Below are positions 43,108 to 51,846 of a stretch of DNA of 64,000 nucleotides, piece by piece (within the stretch, counting starts at the first letter, position 1; every line of letters begins with the position of its first letter). Below the pieces are notes generated by a model that did no database searches, was not told the DNA's origin, and saw only the letters and a program-made list of their open reading frames with translations. Source of the stretch: an uncultured Francisella sp. (lineage in GTDB: Bacteria > Pseudomonadota > Gammaproteobacteria > Burkholderiales > Neisseriaceae). The translations under genes were made by a program, and so were the position numbers. The DNA lies in the NCBI GenBank assembly GCA_943913135.1, contig CALTVE010000002.1, positions 372,001 through 436,000 on the forward strand. Reading direction: 5' to 3'.

Positions 43108-45822
43108 ATGTTTAACAATAAAGAAACGCTGGTATTAGTTGATGGGAGCTCTTATCTGTATCGAGCGTTTCACGCCATACGTGAACTACATAACCGTAAA
43201 GGGGAACCTACCAACGCTCTTTACGGCGTTCTTAATATGTTAAAAAAGCTCGAAGAATCTAAACCCGTCCACCAGGGAGCTTTTATTCTCGATAGCAAAG
43301 GCAAAAACTTTCGTCATCAAATCTGTGCTAGCTATAAAGCGACGCGTAAACCCATGCCGGATGCGTTAAGACCTCAGGTCACTTGGGTAGTGGAATTGGT
43401 GGCTTTATTAGGCTGGAAAGTGTTAATGGTCGATGCAGTGGAAGCGGATGATGTCATCGCCACCTTAAGTCAGCTAGGGAAAAAGCACCATATGCACGTT
43501 CTTATTTCTAGCGGAGATAAAGATTTAACTCAGCTTGTGGATAGTAATACTACGGTTATTAACACAATGAAGGATGAAATTCTCGATCCTGAGGGGGTTG
43601 AAAAAAAATTTGGAATAAAGCCTGAACAGATGCGTGACTACTTAACTTTGGTAGGAGATACTTCTGACAATATACGAGGGGTCGATCAATGTGGGCCTAA
43701 AACAGCGGTTAAATGGTTAAAAAAATATGGTTCTCTATCAGGGATTTTCGAACATCTTCATGAAATTAAAGGAAAGATTGGTGAAAAATTGCAAGAAGCT
43801 ACTGCTTGGTTACCGACTTCGCAAAAACTTCTAACCCTTAAAGAAGATGTGCCCTTACAGAAGTATCTGCCTAATGGCTTACAAGATTTAAAAAAAGGAT
43901 CTCCTAAGTGGGTGGAGCTCCTTCCTGCTTTTGAACGGTTTGAATTTAAAAAATGGTTTCAGGAAGCGCAGACTCATGTAGGGAAAGGGGTCTTTTTAGA
44001 GGGAAGCAAAAATTATCCTCACCGCTATGAAGCAATTACCCATGACCAAGCCTTTGCTGATCTATTAAAACGTTTGAATACAGCTTCGGAAGTAGGTATT
44101 GATACAGAATCCACTTCTTTGGATGAGATGAAAGCCCGTTTAGTCGGGATTAGTTTTTCTTTTCAAGAGGGAGATGGCTTTTATCTACCCCTTCAATATC
44201 ATTTATCTGAACCGGATATTAGTTTGGATGGGGAAAAAGCGCTTTTAAAACTTAAGCCTTATTTAGAAAAAAGCAGTCTTAAAAAAATTGGCCAAAATTT
44301 AAAATACGATCAGCATGTTTTTGCCAATCATAACATCGAATTAAAAGGAATTTATGGAGACAGCATGTTGGCTTCTTATTTGGTAGAAAGTCAGCATGGT
44401 CATGGCTTAGATGAATTGGCCGAACGTCATCTGGGTATTAAGACCCTTACTTATGAAGAACTATGTGGTAAAGGCAGTAAAGCGATTGGATTCGCCGATG
44501 TACCGTTAAAAGAAGCAACGGAGTATGCGGCTCAAGATGCGGATTTAAGTTTGCGTTTAGAAAAAAAACTGGTTGCTCTGATGGATGAACAGCAACAGCA
44601 ATTGTATCGGCAGCTGGAATTACCGCTACTAGATATTCTTTTTGCCATGGAAAGAGCCGGTGTTTTACTGGATAAAAAAGAACTACAGCAGCAAAGTCGT
44701 GAACTTTCTCAACGCATTTTGATGATAGAAGAACAAGTTTATAAAAAGGTAGGGCACTCCTTTAATCTAAGCTCACCTAAGCAATTACAAGAAGTATTGT
44801 TTGATGAATTAGCGATTCCTACTACAGGGCTTAAAAAAACTCCTACAGGAGGCATTTCTACTAATGAAGCGGTTTTGGCAGAGCTTGCCCTGCGTTATGA
44901 AGTGCCAGCACTAATTTTGGGTTATCGCTCTTTAGCCAAATTGAAAGATACTTATACCGATAAATTGCCTATGTTGACCGATGAAGAAGGAAGAGTACAC
45001 ACCACCTATGCCCAGGCGATTACCAAAACCGGGCGATTAAGCAGTACACAGCCTAATTTACAAAATATTCCCATCCGTACCCCAGAAGGAAGACGGATTC
45101 GTAAGGCATTTATTGCCCCGGCTGATCATCTTTTACTCTCTGCCGATTATTCACAGATTGAATTGCGCATAGTTGCTCATTTATCGGCGGATAAGAACTT
45201 GATAGCGGCGTTTAAAGAGGGAGAAGACGTACACCGCGCTACTGCTGCGCAAGTGTTTCACACCACGGCAGATAAAGTCACTTCTGAAGAGCGGCGCTAT
45301 GCGAAAACGATTAATTTTGGCTTGATTTATGGTAAAAGTGCCTATGGCCTGTCTAAGGACCTAGATATTTCTCAAGAAAAGGCACGTCAGTTTATTGGGC
45401 GTTATTTTGAAAAATATCCAGGGGTCGCGCGCTATATGGAGGAAACAAAAAAAAGAGCGCATGAAAAAGGATATGTAGAAACGTTATTTGGTCGACGTAT
45501 TTATCTGCCAGAAATCTATGCTGATAACGCTACTATACGTAAAGGAGCAGAACGCACGGCTATCAATGCCCCTGTGCAGGGCACGGCAGCGGACTTGGTT
45601 AAAGAAGCGATGATTGCAGTACAAAACTTTCTCCAGCAAGAAAATTTAAAAAGTCGGATGTTAATGCAGGTACATGATGAATTGATTTTAGAAGTGCCTG
45701 AACAAGAACAAACGATTGTTAAAAACAAAATTAAAGATCTTATGGAACAGGTGGCGGATTGGGCAGTGCCTTTAGTCGTCGATTTGGGGCTAGGACCAGA
45801 TTGGCAGAACGCGCATTCATAA
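43108..45822 (+). CDS. polA: DNA polymerase I
   Basis: Repair and Okazaki-fragment polymerase of 904 residues with all three domains: 5'-3' exonuclease (LVDGSSYLYRAFHAI, ISSGDKDLTQLV, GDTSDNIRGV), 3'-5' exonuclease with its metal acids kept (VGIDTESTSLDEM, YAAQDADLSLRL), and polymerase (RLSSTQPNLQNIPIRTPEGR, LSADYSQIELRIVAHLS, TINFGLIYGKSAYGLS, MQVHDELILEV). The proofreading domain appears intact, unlike in many bacteria outside the gammaproteobacteria. GGAG lies 9 bases before the ATG; tpiA follows after 29 bases. Confidence 0.98.
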   Translation: MFNNKETLVLVDGSSYLYRAFHAIRELHNRKGEPTNALYGVLNMLKKLEESKPVHQGAFILDSKGKNFRHQICASYKATRKPMPDALRPQVTWVVELVALLGWKVLMVDAVEADDVIATLSQLGKKHHMHVLISSGDKDLTQLVDSNTTVINTMKDEILDPEGVEKKFGIKPEQMRDYLTLVGDTSDNIRGVDQCGPKTAVKWLKKYGSLSGIFEHLHEIKGKIGEKLQEATAWLPTSQKLLTLKEDVPLQKYLPNGLQDLKKGSPKWVELLPAFERFEFKKWFQEAQTHVGKGVFLEGSKNYPHRYEAITHDQAFADLLKRLNTASEVGIDTESTSLDEMKARLVGISFSFQEGDGFYLPLQYHLSEPDISLDGEKALLKLKPYLEKSSLKKIGQNLKYDQHVFANHNIELKGIYGDSMLASYLVESQHGHGLDELAERHLGIKTLTYEELCGKGSKAIGFADVPLKEATEYAAQDADLSLRLEKKLVALMDEQQQQLYRQLELPLLDILFAMERAGVLLDKKELQQQSRELSQRILMIEEQVYKKVGHSFNLSSPKQLQEVLFDELAIPTTGLKKTPTGGISTNEAVLAELALRYEVPALILGYRSLAKLKDTYTDKLPMLTDEEGRVHTTYAQAITKTGRLSSTQPNLQNIPIRTPEGRRIRKAFIAPADHLLLSADYSQIELRIVAHLSADKNLIAAFKEGEDVHRATAAQVFHTTADKVTSEERRYAKTINFGLIYGKSAYGLSKDLDISQEKARQFIGRYFEKYPGVARYMEETKKRAHEKGYVETLFGRRIYLPEIYADNATIRKGAERTAINAPVQGTAADLVKEAMIAVQNFLQQENLKSRMLMQVHDELILEVPEQEQTIVKNKIKDLMEQVADWAVPLVVDLGLGPDWQNAHS

Positions 45823-45851
45823 GAAAACAAGACATTATTAAGGATAGAGAG

Positions 45852-46595
45852 ATGAAAAAATGGGTATTGGGCAATTGGAAAATGAACGGTTCAACAGCGC
45901 TACTTTCGCGCTATAAAGCACTTTTTGCCGAGGCAAGAGAAGTAACAGCAACGCCTGTAGGCTTGGCTTTACCCTATCCTTATTTAGGTTTAGCTAAAAT
46001 AGCGTTAGCCCCTTATGGTGTATTGTTAGGGGCACAGGATGTCAGTGCTTTTAAAAAAGAAGGAGCTTATACCGGAGAGGTTTCCGCCTCAATATTAAAA
46101 GATTTATCCTTAGATTTTGCTTTAATTGGTCATTCGGAACGGCGCCACTATTTTAAAGAAAATAATAAGCTGTTAAAAAATAAGGTTCAGGCTTTGGCTA
46201 CATGTAACCTTCGGCCTGTTCTGTGTATTGGCGAAAGCATGGAAGAAAGAAAGCAGGGTACTACGAAAAAGAAATTACAAGACCAGCTTTCCTTCTTAAG
46301 TGAGTTAGCGCCTGAAGAGACAGATAAGCTTATTTTGGCCTATGAGCCTATTTGGGCAATTGGCACAGGAGTACAGGCAAAAAATCAAGAAATTGAAGAA
46401 GTCATCCATTTTATTAAGGAAGCTGCATTGCCAAAGGAAGGGGTAAATGCTAAGATTCCTATTCTTTACGGCGGGAGCGTAAACGCAAAAAACGCCGCTA
46501 TGCTGGCTGAAATTCCTTCTTTAGGAGGATTTTTAGTAGGAGGGGCTAGTTTAGAGCCCGAGACATTAAAAAAGATTATAAATGCAGCTAATTAA
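45852..46595 (+). CDS. tpiA: Triosephosphate isomerase
   Basis: Interconverts dihydroxyacetone phosphate and glyceraldehyde 3-phosphate. The 247-residue barrel shows GNWKMNG, IGHSERRHYF with the catalytic His, ILAYEPIWAIGTG with the catalytic Glu, and LYGGSVNAKN. ATG 45852 is selected since KKWVLGNWKMNG is the family start; an upstream in-frame codon at 45759 lies inside polA. secG follows after 9 bases, an order common in proteobacteria. Confidence 0.97.
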   Translation: MKKWVLGNWKMNGSTALLSRYKALFAEAREVTATPVGLALPYPYLGLAKIALAPYGVLLGAQDVSAFKKEGAYTGEVSASILKDLSLDFALIGHSERRHYFKENNKLLKNKVQALATCNLRPVLCIGESMEERKQGTTKKKLQDQLSFLSELAPEETDKLILAYEPIWAIGTGVQAKNQEIEEVIHFIKEAALPKEGVNAKIPILYGGSVNAKNAAMLAEIPSLGGFLVGGASLEPETLKKIINAAN

Positions 46596-46604
46596 AGAAC
46601 CTTT

Positions 46605-47057
46605 ATGCTGAATACCTTCGTACTTATTATTGAAGTTGTTAACCTGTTTGCTGGCTTAGCAATCATTTTTTTGGTTTTGATGCAACAGGGTAAAGGTGCA
46701 GATGCCGGTGCCGCCTTTGGCGGGGGCAGCTCACAAGGTTTGTTTGGAGCTGCAGGTTCGGCTAACTTTTTAAGTCGCAGCACCGCCGGGGCAGCGATTA
46801 TCTTTTTTGTCACCTGTTTAGTTTTGGCTTATTCTGTTGCGCACCGTGCGGGGATACAACTAGAAAGTGCCCCTGAGAGCAGCATAAATACTATAGAGAA
46901 AAAAATACCTAAAAAGAATATACAACCAGCGGCTTTGCCTGATGCGACTTTTTTGCGTGAACAAAGTAGGCCTCAGGCAATTATGGAACGCGCGAAAGTT
47001 GCTGCGTCTTCTAGCGATGCTGCAAAAAAAGGGAAGAAGCGCAGCGTTAAGAATTAA
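46605..47057 (+). CDS. secG: Preprotein translocase subunit SecG
   Basis: Small membrane subunit of SecYEG. Two membrane helices (about residues 3-23 and 55-77) flank the conserved LMQQGKGADAGAAFGGGSSQ and LFGAAGSANFLSRSTA. The protein has 150 residues against 110 in E. coli, with an added Lys/Ala-rich tail. The stop codon is followed at once by the first base of tRNA-Leu, so tRNA processing must cut the end of the secG message if they are co-transcribed. Confidence 0.95.
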   Translation: MLNTFVLIIEVVNLFAGLAIIFLVLMQQGKGADAGAAFGGGSSQGLFGAAGSANFLSRSTAGAAIIFFVTCLVLAYSVAHRAGIQLESAPESSINTIEKKIPKKNIQPAALPDATFLREQSRPQAIMERAKVAASSSDAAKKGKKRSVKN

Positions 47058-47145
47058 GCCGACATGGTGAAATTGGTAGACACGCTATCTTGAGGGGGTA
47101 GTGGCCGTATAGGCCGTGCGAGTTCAAATCTCGCTGTCGGCACCA
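47058..47145 (+). tRNA. tRNA-Leu (GAG)
   Basis: An 88-base class II tRNA: acceptor GCCGACA/TGTCGGC, anticodon stem CTATC/GGTAG with loop TTGAGGG, anticodon GAG, long variable arm with TGGCCGTATAGGCCG, T loop TTCAAAT and encoded CCA. GAG reads CUC/CUU leucine codons. Placement between secG and the nuo operon is typical for relatives such as Legionella and Coxiella. The 228 bases from here to nuoA hold no gene and no clear promoter. Confidence 0.96.
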
Positions 47146-47373
47146 TAAATAGAAATTTATAGTGAGGAATAAAATCGCCTGTGGGTAAAAAAATAAAGAG
47201 TACAATGCCCAGGGTCAACGTGCTGCTTGAATTAAAAAGTCCCAGGGATAAGGGATCAGTCCGCACAAGACGGAGTAGCCGGAACACGAACAATCATTTT
47301 TAAGTCGCTTAAAGTCAGAAATGCTCTTCGTTTAACAGTAAGGGTAGGTCGGCTTGCGCGAAGGATGATAATT

Positions 47374-47730
47374 ATGCTATCAACTTTTTATCCAGCGTTT
47401 ATATTTATTCTGATCAGTCTGGTCGCGGGCATTACCTTTGTCGGCTTGGGGTATTTATTGGGCCCGCATCGTCCTAACAAAGCTAAAGAAGAAACTTTTG
47501 AGTGCGGTTTTGAGGCTTTTAGTGATTCACGTGCCGAATTCCATGTTCAGTATTATTTAGTGGCCATTTTGTTTATCTTATTTGACTTAGAGATGGCCTT
47601 TATTTTTCCTTGGGCGGTAATTTATCGCCAAATAGGGATAGGGGCGTTTTGGACGATGCTGATTTTTATTGGCATCCTAACGTTGGGTTTTGGCTATGAA
47701 TGGAAAAAGGGGGCGCTCGAGTGGGAATAG
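47374..47730 (+). CDS. nuoA: NADH-quinone oxidoreductase subunit A
   Basis: Membrane subunit of complex I with three helices in 118 residues. ETFECGFEAF holds the conserved loop Cys that reports the active/deactive state in other species, and FLDLE-type LFDLEMAFIFPWAV carries the conserved acids in helix 2. ATG 47374 lies 8 bases after AAGGA; ATG 47365 is in frame but overlaps that site. The end overlaps nuoB by 10 bases. Confidence 0.95.
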   Translation: MLSTFYPAFIFILISLVAGITFVGLGYLLGPHRPNKAKEETFECGFEAFSDSRAEFHVQYYLVAILFILFDLEMAFIFPWAVIYRQIGIGAFWTMLIFIGILTLGFGYEWKKGALEWE

Positions 47731-48209
47731 ACGGCGCTTTTAATGAAGGCTTTATCGCGACCAGTGTAGATAAAGTTGTTAACTACATGCGCAGCGGCTC
47801 TATCTGGCCAGTCACTTTTGGGCTGGCATGTTGCGCGGTGGAAATGATGCATGCCGGTTTTGCACGCTATGACTTAGATCGTTTTGGGGTAATTTTCCGT
47901 CCTAGCCCTCGACAATCGGATTTAATGATTGTGGCAGGAACTTTAACCAATAAAATGGCTCCTGCTTTACGCCGCGTATACGATCAGATGGCTGATCCCA
48001 AATGGGTGATTTCTATGGGGTCCTGTGCCAATGGCGGGGGATATTATCATTATTCTTACTCAGTTGTCAGGGGATGTGACCGAATTGTGCCGGTAGATAT
48101 TTATGTACCGGGTTGTCCACCGACTGCAGAAGCTCTAGTCTATGGGATTATTCAGTTGCAGCTTAAGATCAACCGCGAATGTACGGTGGCGCGGGATAAG
48201 ATATTATGA
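47721..48209 (+). CDS. nuoB: NADH-quinone oxidoreductase subunit B
   Basis: Carries the terminal cluster N2 that reduces quinone. Cluster ligands are visible in TFGLACCAVEMMH (adjacent Cys pair), SMGSCANGGG and YVPGCPPTAEAL. GTG at 47721 gives the family N terminus GIDGAFNEGF and has AAGGGGGC about 8 bases upstream; an ATG at 47700 would lengthen the overlap with nuoA to 31 bases. Stop overlaps the nuoC start as ATGA. Confidence 0.96.
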   Translation: MGIDGAFNEGFIATSVDKVVNYMRSGSIWPVTFGLACCAVEMMHAGFARYDLDRFGVIFRPSPRQSDLMIVAGTLTNKMAPALRRVYDQMADPKWVISMGSCANGGGYYHYSYSVVRGCDRIVPVDIYVPGCPPTAEALVYGIIQLQLKINRECTVARDKIL

Positions 48210-48802
48210 GAATAGATATGCTCAAAAATGCCTTAGAACAACATTGTTCGGGTCTTTATCAATCCATTTTCTCCGATCGTGGGGAAATTACGCTTGAGGT
48301 TGATTGCCAAAACTATAAGCCTCTTGTGCAGAAACTTAGAGATGAAACGAGTTTATTCTTTGAAGAATTGATTGACCTGTGTGGGGTTGATTATTCTGAA
48401 TATAAAAATGAAAAGCGGCAGGAAAAGCGTTTTGCGGTGGTGGTCCACCTTTTATCGATTACTCACAATTATCGTATACGGGTAAGGTGCTTTTTATTGG
48501 ATGCTTCCATGCCGATGATTGATTCCTTGGTTTCTATTTACAACTGTGCCAACTGGTACGAACGGGAAGCTTTTGATATGTATGGAATCGTCTTTAGGGA
48601 CCATCCTGATTTACGGCGTATTCTGACCGATTATGGTTTTGTAGGCTATCCCATGCGCAAAGATTTCCCTATTTCAGGCTCAGTGGAAATGATTTTCGAT
48701 AAAAAAGAAAATCGGGTGAGGTATCAACCTGTGTCCATACCACCACGTAACAATGTACCACGTGTGGTAAGAGAGGAGGGGTACGGTGCCGAAGATAACT
48801 AA
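48206..48802 (+). CDS. nuoC: NADH-quinone oxidoreductase subunit C
   Basis: Peripheral 30-kDa subunit, 198 residues, not fused to NuoD, unlike E. coli NuoCD. The signature is NWYEREAFDMYGIVFRDHPD followed by RRILTDYGFVGYPMRKDFP. It starts in a 4-base overlap with nuoB and ends 17 bases inside nuoD, favouring translational coupling. Confidence 0.95.
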   Translation: MRIDMLKNALEQHCSGLYQSIFSDRGEITLEVDCQNYKPLVQKLRDETSLFFEELIDLCGVDYSEYKNEKRQEKRFAVVVHLLSITHNYRIRVRCFLLDASMPMIDSLVSIYNCANWYEREAFDMYGIVFRDHPDLRRILTDYGFVGYPMRKDFPISGSVEMIFDKKENRVRYQPVSIPPRNNVPRVVREEGYGAEDN

Positions 48803-50039
48803 TTACACTGTCAACTTTGGACCGCAGCACCCGGCAGCACACGGGGTGTTACGCATGATTTTGGAGTTGGAAGGTGAACGAATCGTTGGGGTAGATCCCC
48901 ATATCGGCCTGTTACACCGCGGCACGGAAAAATTAGCTGAGACCCGGACTTACTTGCAGGCTTTGCCCTATATGGATAGGTTGGATTATGTATCGGCGAT
49001 GTCTAATGAAGAAGCGTATTGCCTGGCAGTAGAACGCCTGTTAGGGATAGAAGCTCCTTTACGAGCAAAATATATTCGCACGATGTTTGCGGAATTAACT
49101 CGTATTTTAAACCATTTGATGAGTGTCGGGTCACATGCTTTGGATATTGGCGCTATGACCGTGTTCTTATATGCAGCGCGTGAACGAGAAGATCTAATGG
49201 ATATGTATGAAGCAGTTTCTGGAGCGAGATTGCATGCTGCTTATTTTAGGCCTGGGGGGGTATATCGCGATTTGCCCCATAGTATGCCTAAGTATGAAAA
49301 AAGCAAATTTCGCAGCGCCCGCAAATTAAAGCGTTTAAACCGCAACCGCGAAGGCAGTTTATTAGATTTTATTGAGGATTTCACCCACCGTTTCCCTAGA
49401 TGTGTCGACCAATACGAAGCCTTAATTACTGATAATCGAATTTGGAAACAGCGCACGGTAGGGATTGGGGTAGTGACGCCGGAGCGGGCGATGCAGATGG
49501 GATTTACAGGCCCCATGTTGCGAGGCTCAGGAATAGCTTGGGATTTACGCAAAAAACAGCCTTATGATGCTTATGAATTTGTAGATTTTGATGTGCCTGT
49601 GGGCTTGAATGGCGATTGTTATGATCGTTATCTATGCCGCATGCAGGAAATGAGAGAATCTAACAAGATTATTAAACAATGTGTGGCTTGGCTTAAAGAT
49701 AACCCGGGGCCGGTTATGGTAGATGACCATAAAGTTGCTCCTCCTAAACGGGCGGCGATTAAAGAAAATATGGAAGATTTAATCCATCACTTTAAGCTGT
49801 TTAGTGAGGGTATGCATGTTCCCGAGGGTGAAGTTTACCAAGCAGTAGAACATCCTAAAGGGGAGTTTGGTGTCTATATTATTTCTGATGGTGCTAATAA
49901 ACCCTATCGTTTAAAAATCCGCAGTTCTGGCTTCACTCATTTGCAAGGCATGGAGGAAATGGCGATGGGCCATATGTTAGCCGATGTGGTAGCTCTCATG
50001 GGAACCCAGGATCTGGTGTTTGGGGAGGTAGACCGCTGA
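48786..50039 (+). CDS. nuoD: NADH-quinone oxidoreductase subunit D
   Basis: The 49-kDa subunit that forms the quinone pocket with NuoB. In 417 residues it shows NFGPQHPAAHGVLRMILELE with the quinone-binding His, HIGLLHRGTEKLAE, MSNEEAYCLAVE, FRPGGVYRDLP and the C-terminal MGTQDLVFGEVDR. The start codon is GTG. Stop and nuoE start share TGATG. Confidence 0.96.
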   Translation: MPKITNYTVNFGPQHPAAHGVLRMILELEGERIVGVDPHIGLLHRGTEKLAETRTYLQALPYMDRLDYVSAMSNEEAYCLAVERLLGIEAPLRAKYIRTMFAELTRILNHLMSVGSHALDIGAMTVFLYAAREREDLMDMYEAVSGARLHAAYFRPGGVYRDLPHSMPKYEKSKFRSARKLKRLNRNREGSLLDFIEDFTHRFPRCVDQYEALITDNRIWKQRTVGIGVVTPERAMQMGFTGPMLRGSGIAWDLRKKQPYDAYEFVDFDVPVGLNGDCYDRYLCRMQEMRESNKIIKQCVAWLKDNPGPVMVDDHKVAPPKRAAIKENMEDLIHHFKLFSEGMHVPEGEVYQAVEHPKGEFGVYIISDGANKPYRLKIRSSGFTHLQGMEEMAMGHMLADVVALMGTQDLVFGEVDR

Positions 50040-50524
50040 TGGCTCACCCTGTGTTAACGCAAGAAATTCAGTTCAAGATTGACCAAGAGCTAAAAAAATA
50101 TCCTAAGGATAGGGCACGCTCTACCGTGATGGCAGCTTTAACCATTGTTCAAGATAAAAACCGTTGGCTTACTCGCGATCTGATTGAAGCGGTAGCTGAT
50201 TATATTGGTATCCCACCCGTGCAGGCTTATGAAGTAGCAACGTTTTACAATATGTACGACCTCAAACCGGTGGGTAAATATAAATTACAAATTTGTACCA
50301 ATGTGCCTTGTGCTTTACAAGGATCGGTCAACGCAGTGGAATATCTGAAAAAAAAATTGGGAATTAAAATTGGTGAAACTACAGCTGATGGCAAATTTAC
50401 TTTAATTGAAGGGGAATGCTTAGGCGCTTGTGGTGATGCGCCCGTGGTGCTCCTGAATAATCATAAGATGTGCAGCTATATGACCGAAGAAGCGATTGAT
50501 AAGTTATTGGCGGAGTTAAATTAA
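50039..50524 (+). CDS. nuoE: NADH-quinone oxidoreductase subunit E
   Basis: Thioredoxin-like 24-kDa subunit with a [2Fe-2S] cluster (N1a). Ligands lie in LQICTNVPCAL and EGECLGACGDAPV. The N-terminal helical part includes YIGIPPVQAYEVATFYNMYD. The 161-residue length is normal. Its stop overlaps the nuoF start (TAATG). Confidence 0.96.
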   Translation: MAHPVLTQEIQFKIDQELKKYPKDRARSTVMAALTIVQDKNRWLTRDLIEAVADYIGIPPVQAYEVATFYNMYDLKPVGKYKLQICTNVPCALQGSVNAVEYLKKKLGIKIGETTADGKFTLIEGECLGACGDAPVVLLNNHKMCSYMTEEAIDKLLAELN

Positions 50525-51816
50525 TGGCGGTGTTTGAGGCGGGCATTCTGTTTAAAAATGTGGACACGCAAGACCCAAACTGTTGGCATCTTAAAGCTTA
50601 TGAGCAAAGGGGAGGTTATCAAGCTTTAAAGAAGATTATTAGTGACCACCTTACTCCAGAACAAGTGATTGAGATTGTTAAAAACTCTGGTCTAAGGGGA
50701 CGCGGGGGTGCTGGTTTCCCCACAGGGATAAAATGGAGTTTCATGCCGCAAGATGACCAAGTGAAGTATGTGGTGTGTAATTCCGATGAAGGAGAGCCTG
50801 GTACTTTTAAAGATCGCGATATCATGCGTTTTAACCCACATGCCTTAGTAGAAGGCATGATTATCGCCGGTTATGCGATGCGAGCTACCGTTGGGTATAA
50901 CTATATACATGGCGAAATTTACGAAATTTACAAACAATTTGAAGCGTGTATTGGAGAAGCGCACCAAGCAGGATATTTAGGGAAAAATATTTTAGGCAGT
51001 GATTTTTCTTACGAAGTATATGCCCATCATGGTTATGGGGCATATATATGTGGCGAAGAAACTGCACTGTTGAATTCCTTAGAAGGGCGTCGTGGGATGC
51101 CGCGTTTTAAGCCGCCTTTTCCAGCGGCGGTAGGGCTTTTTAGCAGACCCACTACCATTAACAATACGGAAACTTTATCTTCTATACCTTTTATAGTGAG
51201 GGATGGTGCCGAGAATTTTGCCTCTTACGGGACAGAAACTTCGCGTGGAACCAAAATATTTTCTATATCTGGGCACGTAGAGCGGCCAGGGAATTATGAA
51301 GTCCCTTTGGGTATCCCTTTTGCAGATATTCTTTCTCTAGCAGGAGGGATGAGAAAGGGTAGTACTTTAAAAGCAGTAATCCCTGGGGGGGCATCGGCAC
51401 CCGTTTTGCCTGCCGACATTATTATGAATACTCGCTTGGATTATGATGCAGTTAGAAAAGCAGGTTCTATGTTAGGTTCTGGCGCCATTATCGTGATGGA
51501 CGAGAAAGTAAGTATGGTAAAGGTACTGGAACGCTTGTCGTTTTTCTTTTATGAAGAATCCTGCGGTCAATGCACCCCCTGTCGAGAAGGGACAGGCTGG
51601 CTGTATCATATTATCCAACGCATCGCTACCGGTCATGGTCGGGAAGAGGATTTAGATTTACTGTTATCAGTAGGCGACAATATGTCTGGGCGTACTATAT
51701 GCGCTTTGGCAGATGCGGCTGTTATGCCGGTTCAAGGAATTTTAACGCATTACCGACATGAGTTTGAAGAGTGTATTAAAAACCAGCGGCCTCCGTTGAT
51801 TCATCGCTGGTATTAG
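50524..51816 (+). CDS. nuoF: NADH-quinone oxidoreductase subunit F
   Basis: NADH-oxidising subunit with FMN and cluster N3, 430 residues. NADH/FMN-binding GLRGRGGAGFPTGIKWSFMP, CNSDEGEPGTFKDRDIM and GAYICGEETALLNSLEG are present. The [4Fe-4S] cluster comes from ESCGQCTPCREGTGW plus the Cys in SGRTICALADAA. It follows nuoE directly; nuoG starts 30 bases later. Confidence 0.97.
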   Translation: MAVFEAGILFKNVDTQDPNCWHLKAYEQRGGYQALKKIISDHLTPEQVIEIVKNSGLRGRGGAGFPTGIKWSFMPQDDQVKYVVCNSDEGEPGTFKDRDIMRFNPHALVEGMIIAGYAMRATVGYNYIHGEIYEIYKQFEACIGEAHQAGYLGKNILGSDFSYEVYAHHGYGAYICGEETALLNSLEGRRGMPRFKPPFPAAVGLFSRPTTINNTETLSSIPFIVRDGAENFASYGTETSRGTKIFSISGHVERPGNYEVPLGIPFADILSLAGGMRKGSTLKAVIPGGASAPVLPADIIMNTRLDYDAVRKAGSMLGSGAIIVMDEKVSMVKVLERLSFFFYEESCGQCTPCREGTGWLYHIIQRIATGHGREEDLDLLLSVGDNMSGRTICALADAAVMPVQGILTHYRHEFEECIKNQRPPLIHRWY

Positions 51817-51846
51817 GTTGCAAGTGAAGAAAAATGAGTATAAGAG

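Noticed and set aside
47054..47293. A minus-strand frame covering tRNA-Leu and the gap before nuoA.
   Set aside because: It runs antisense through a tRNA and contains the ARFELARPIR-type peptide often mis-called from tRNA complements.
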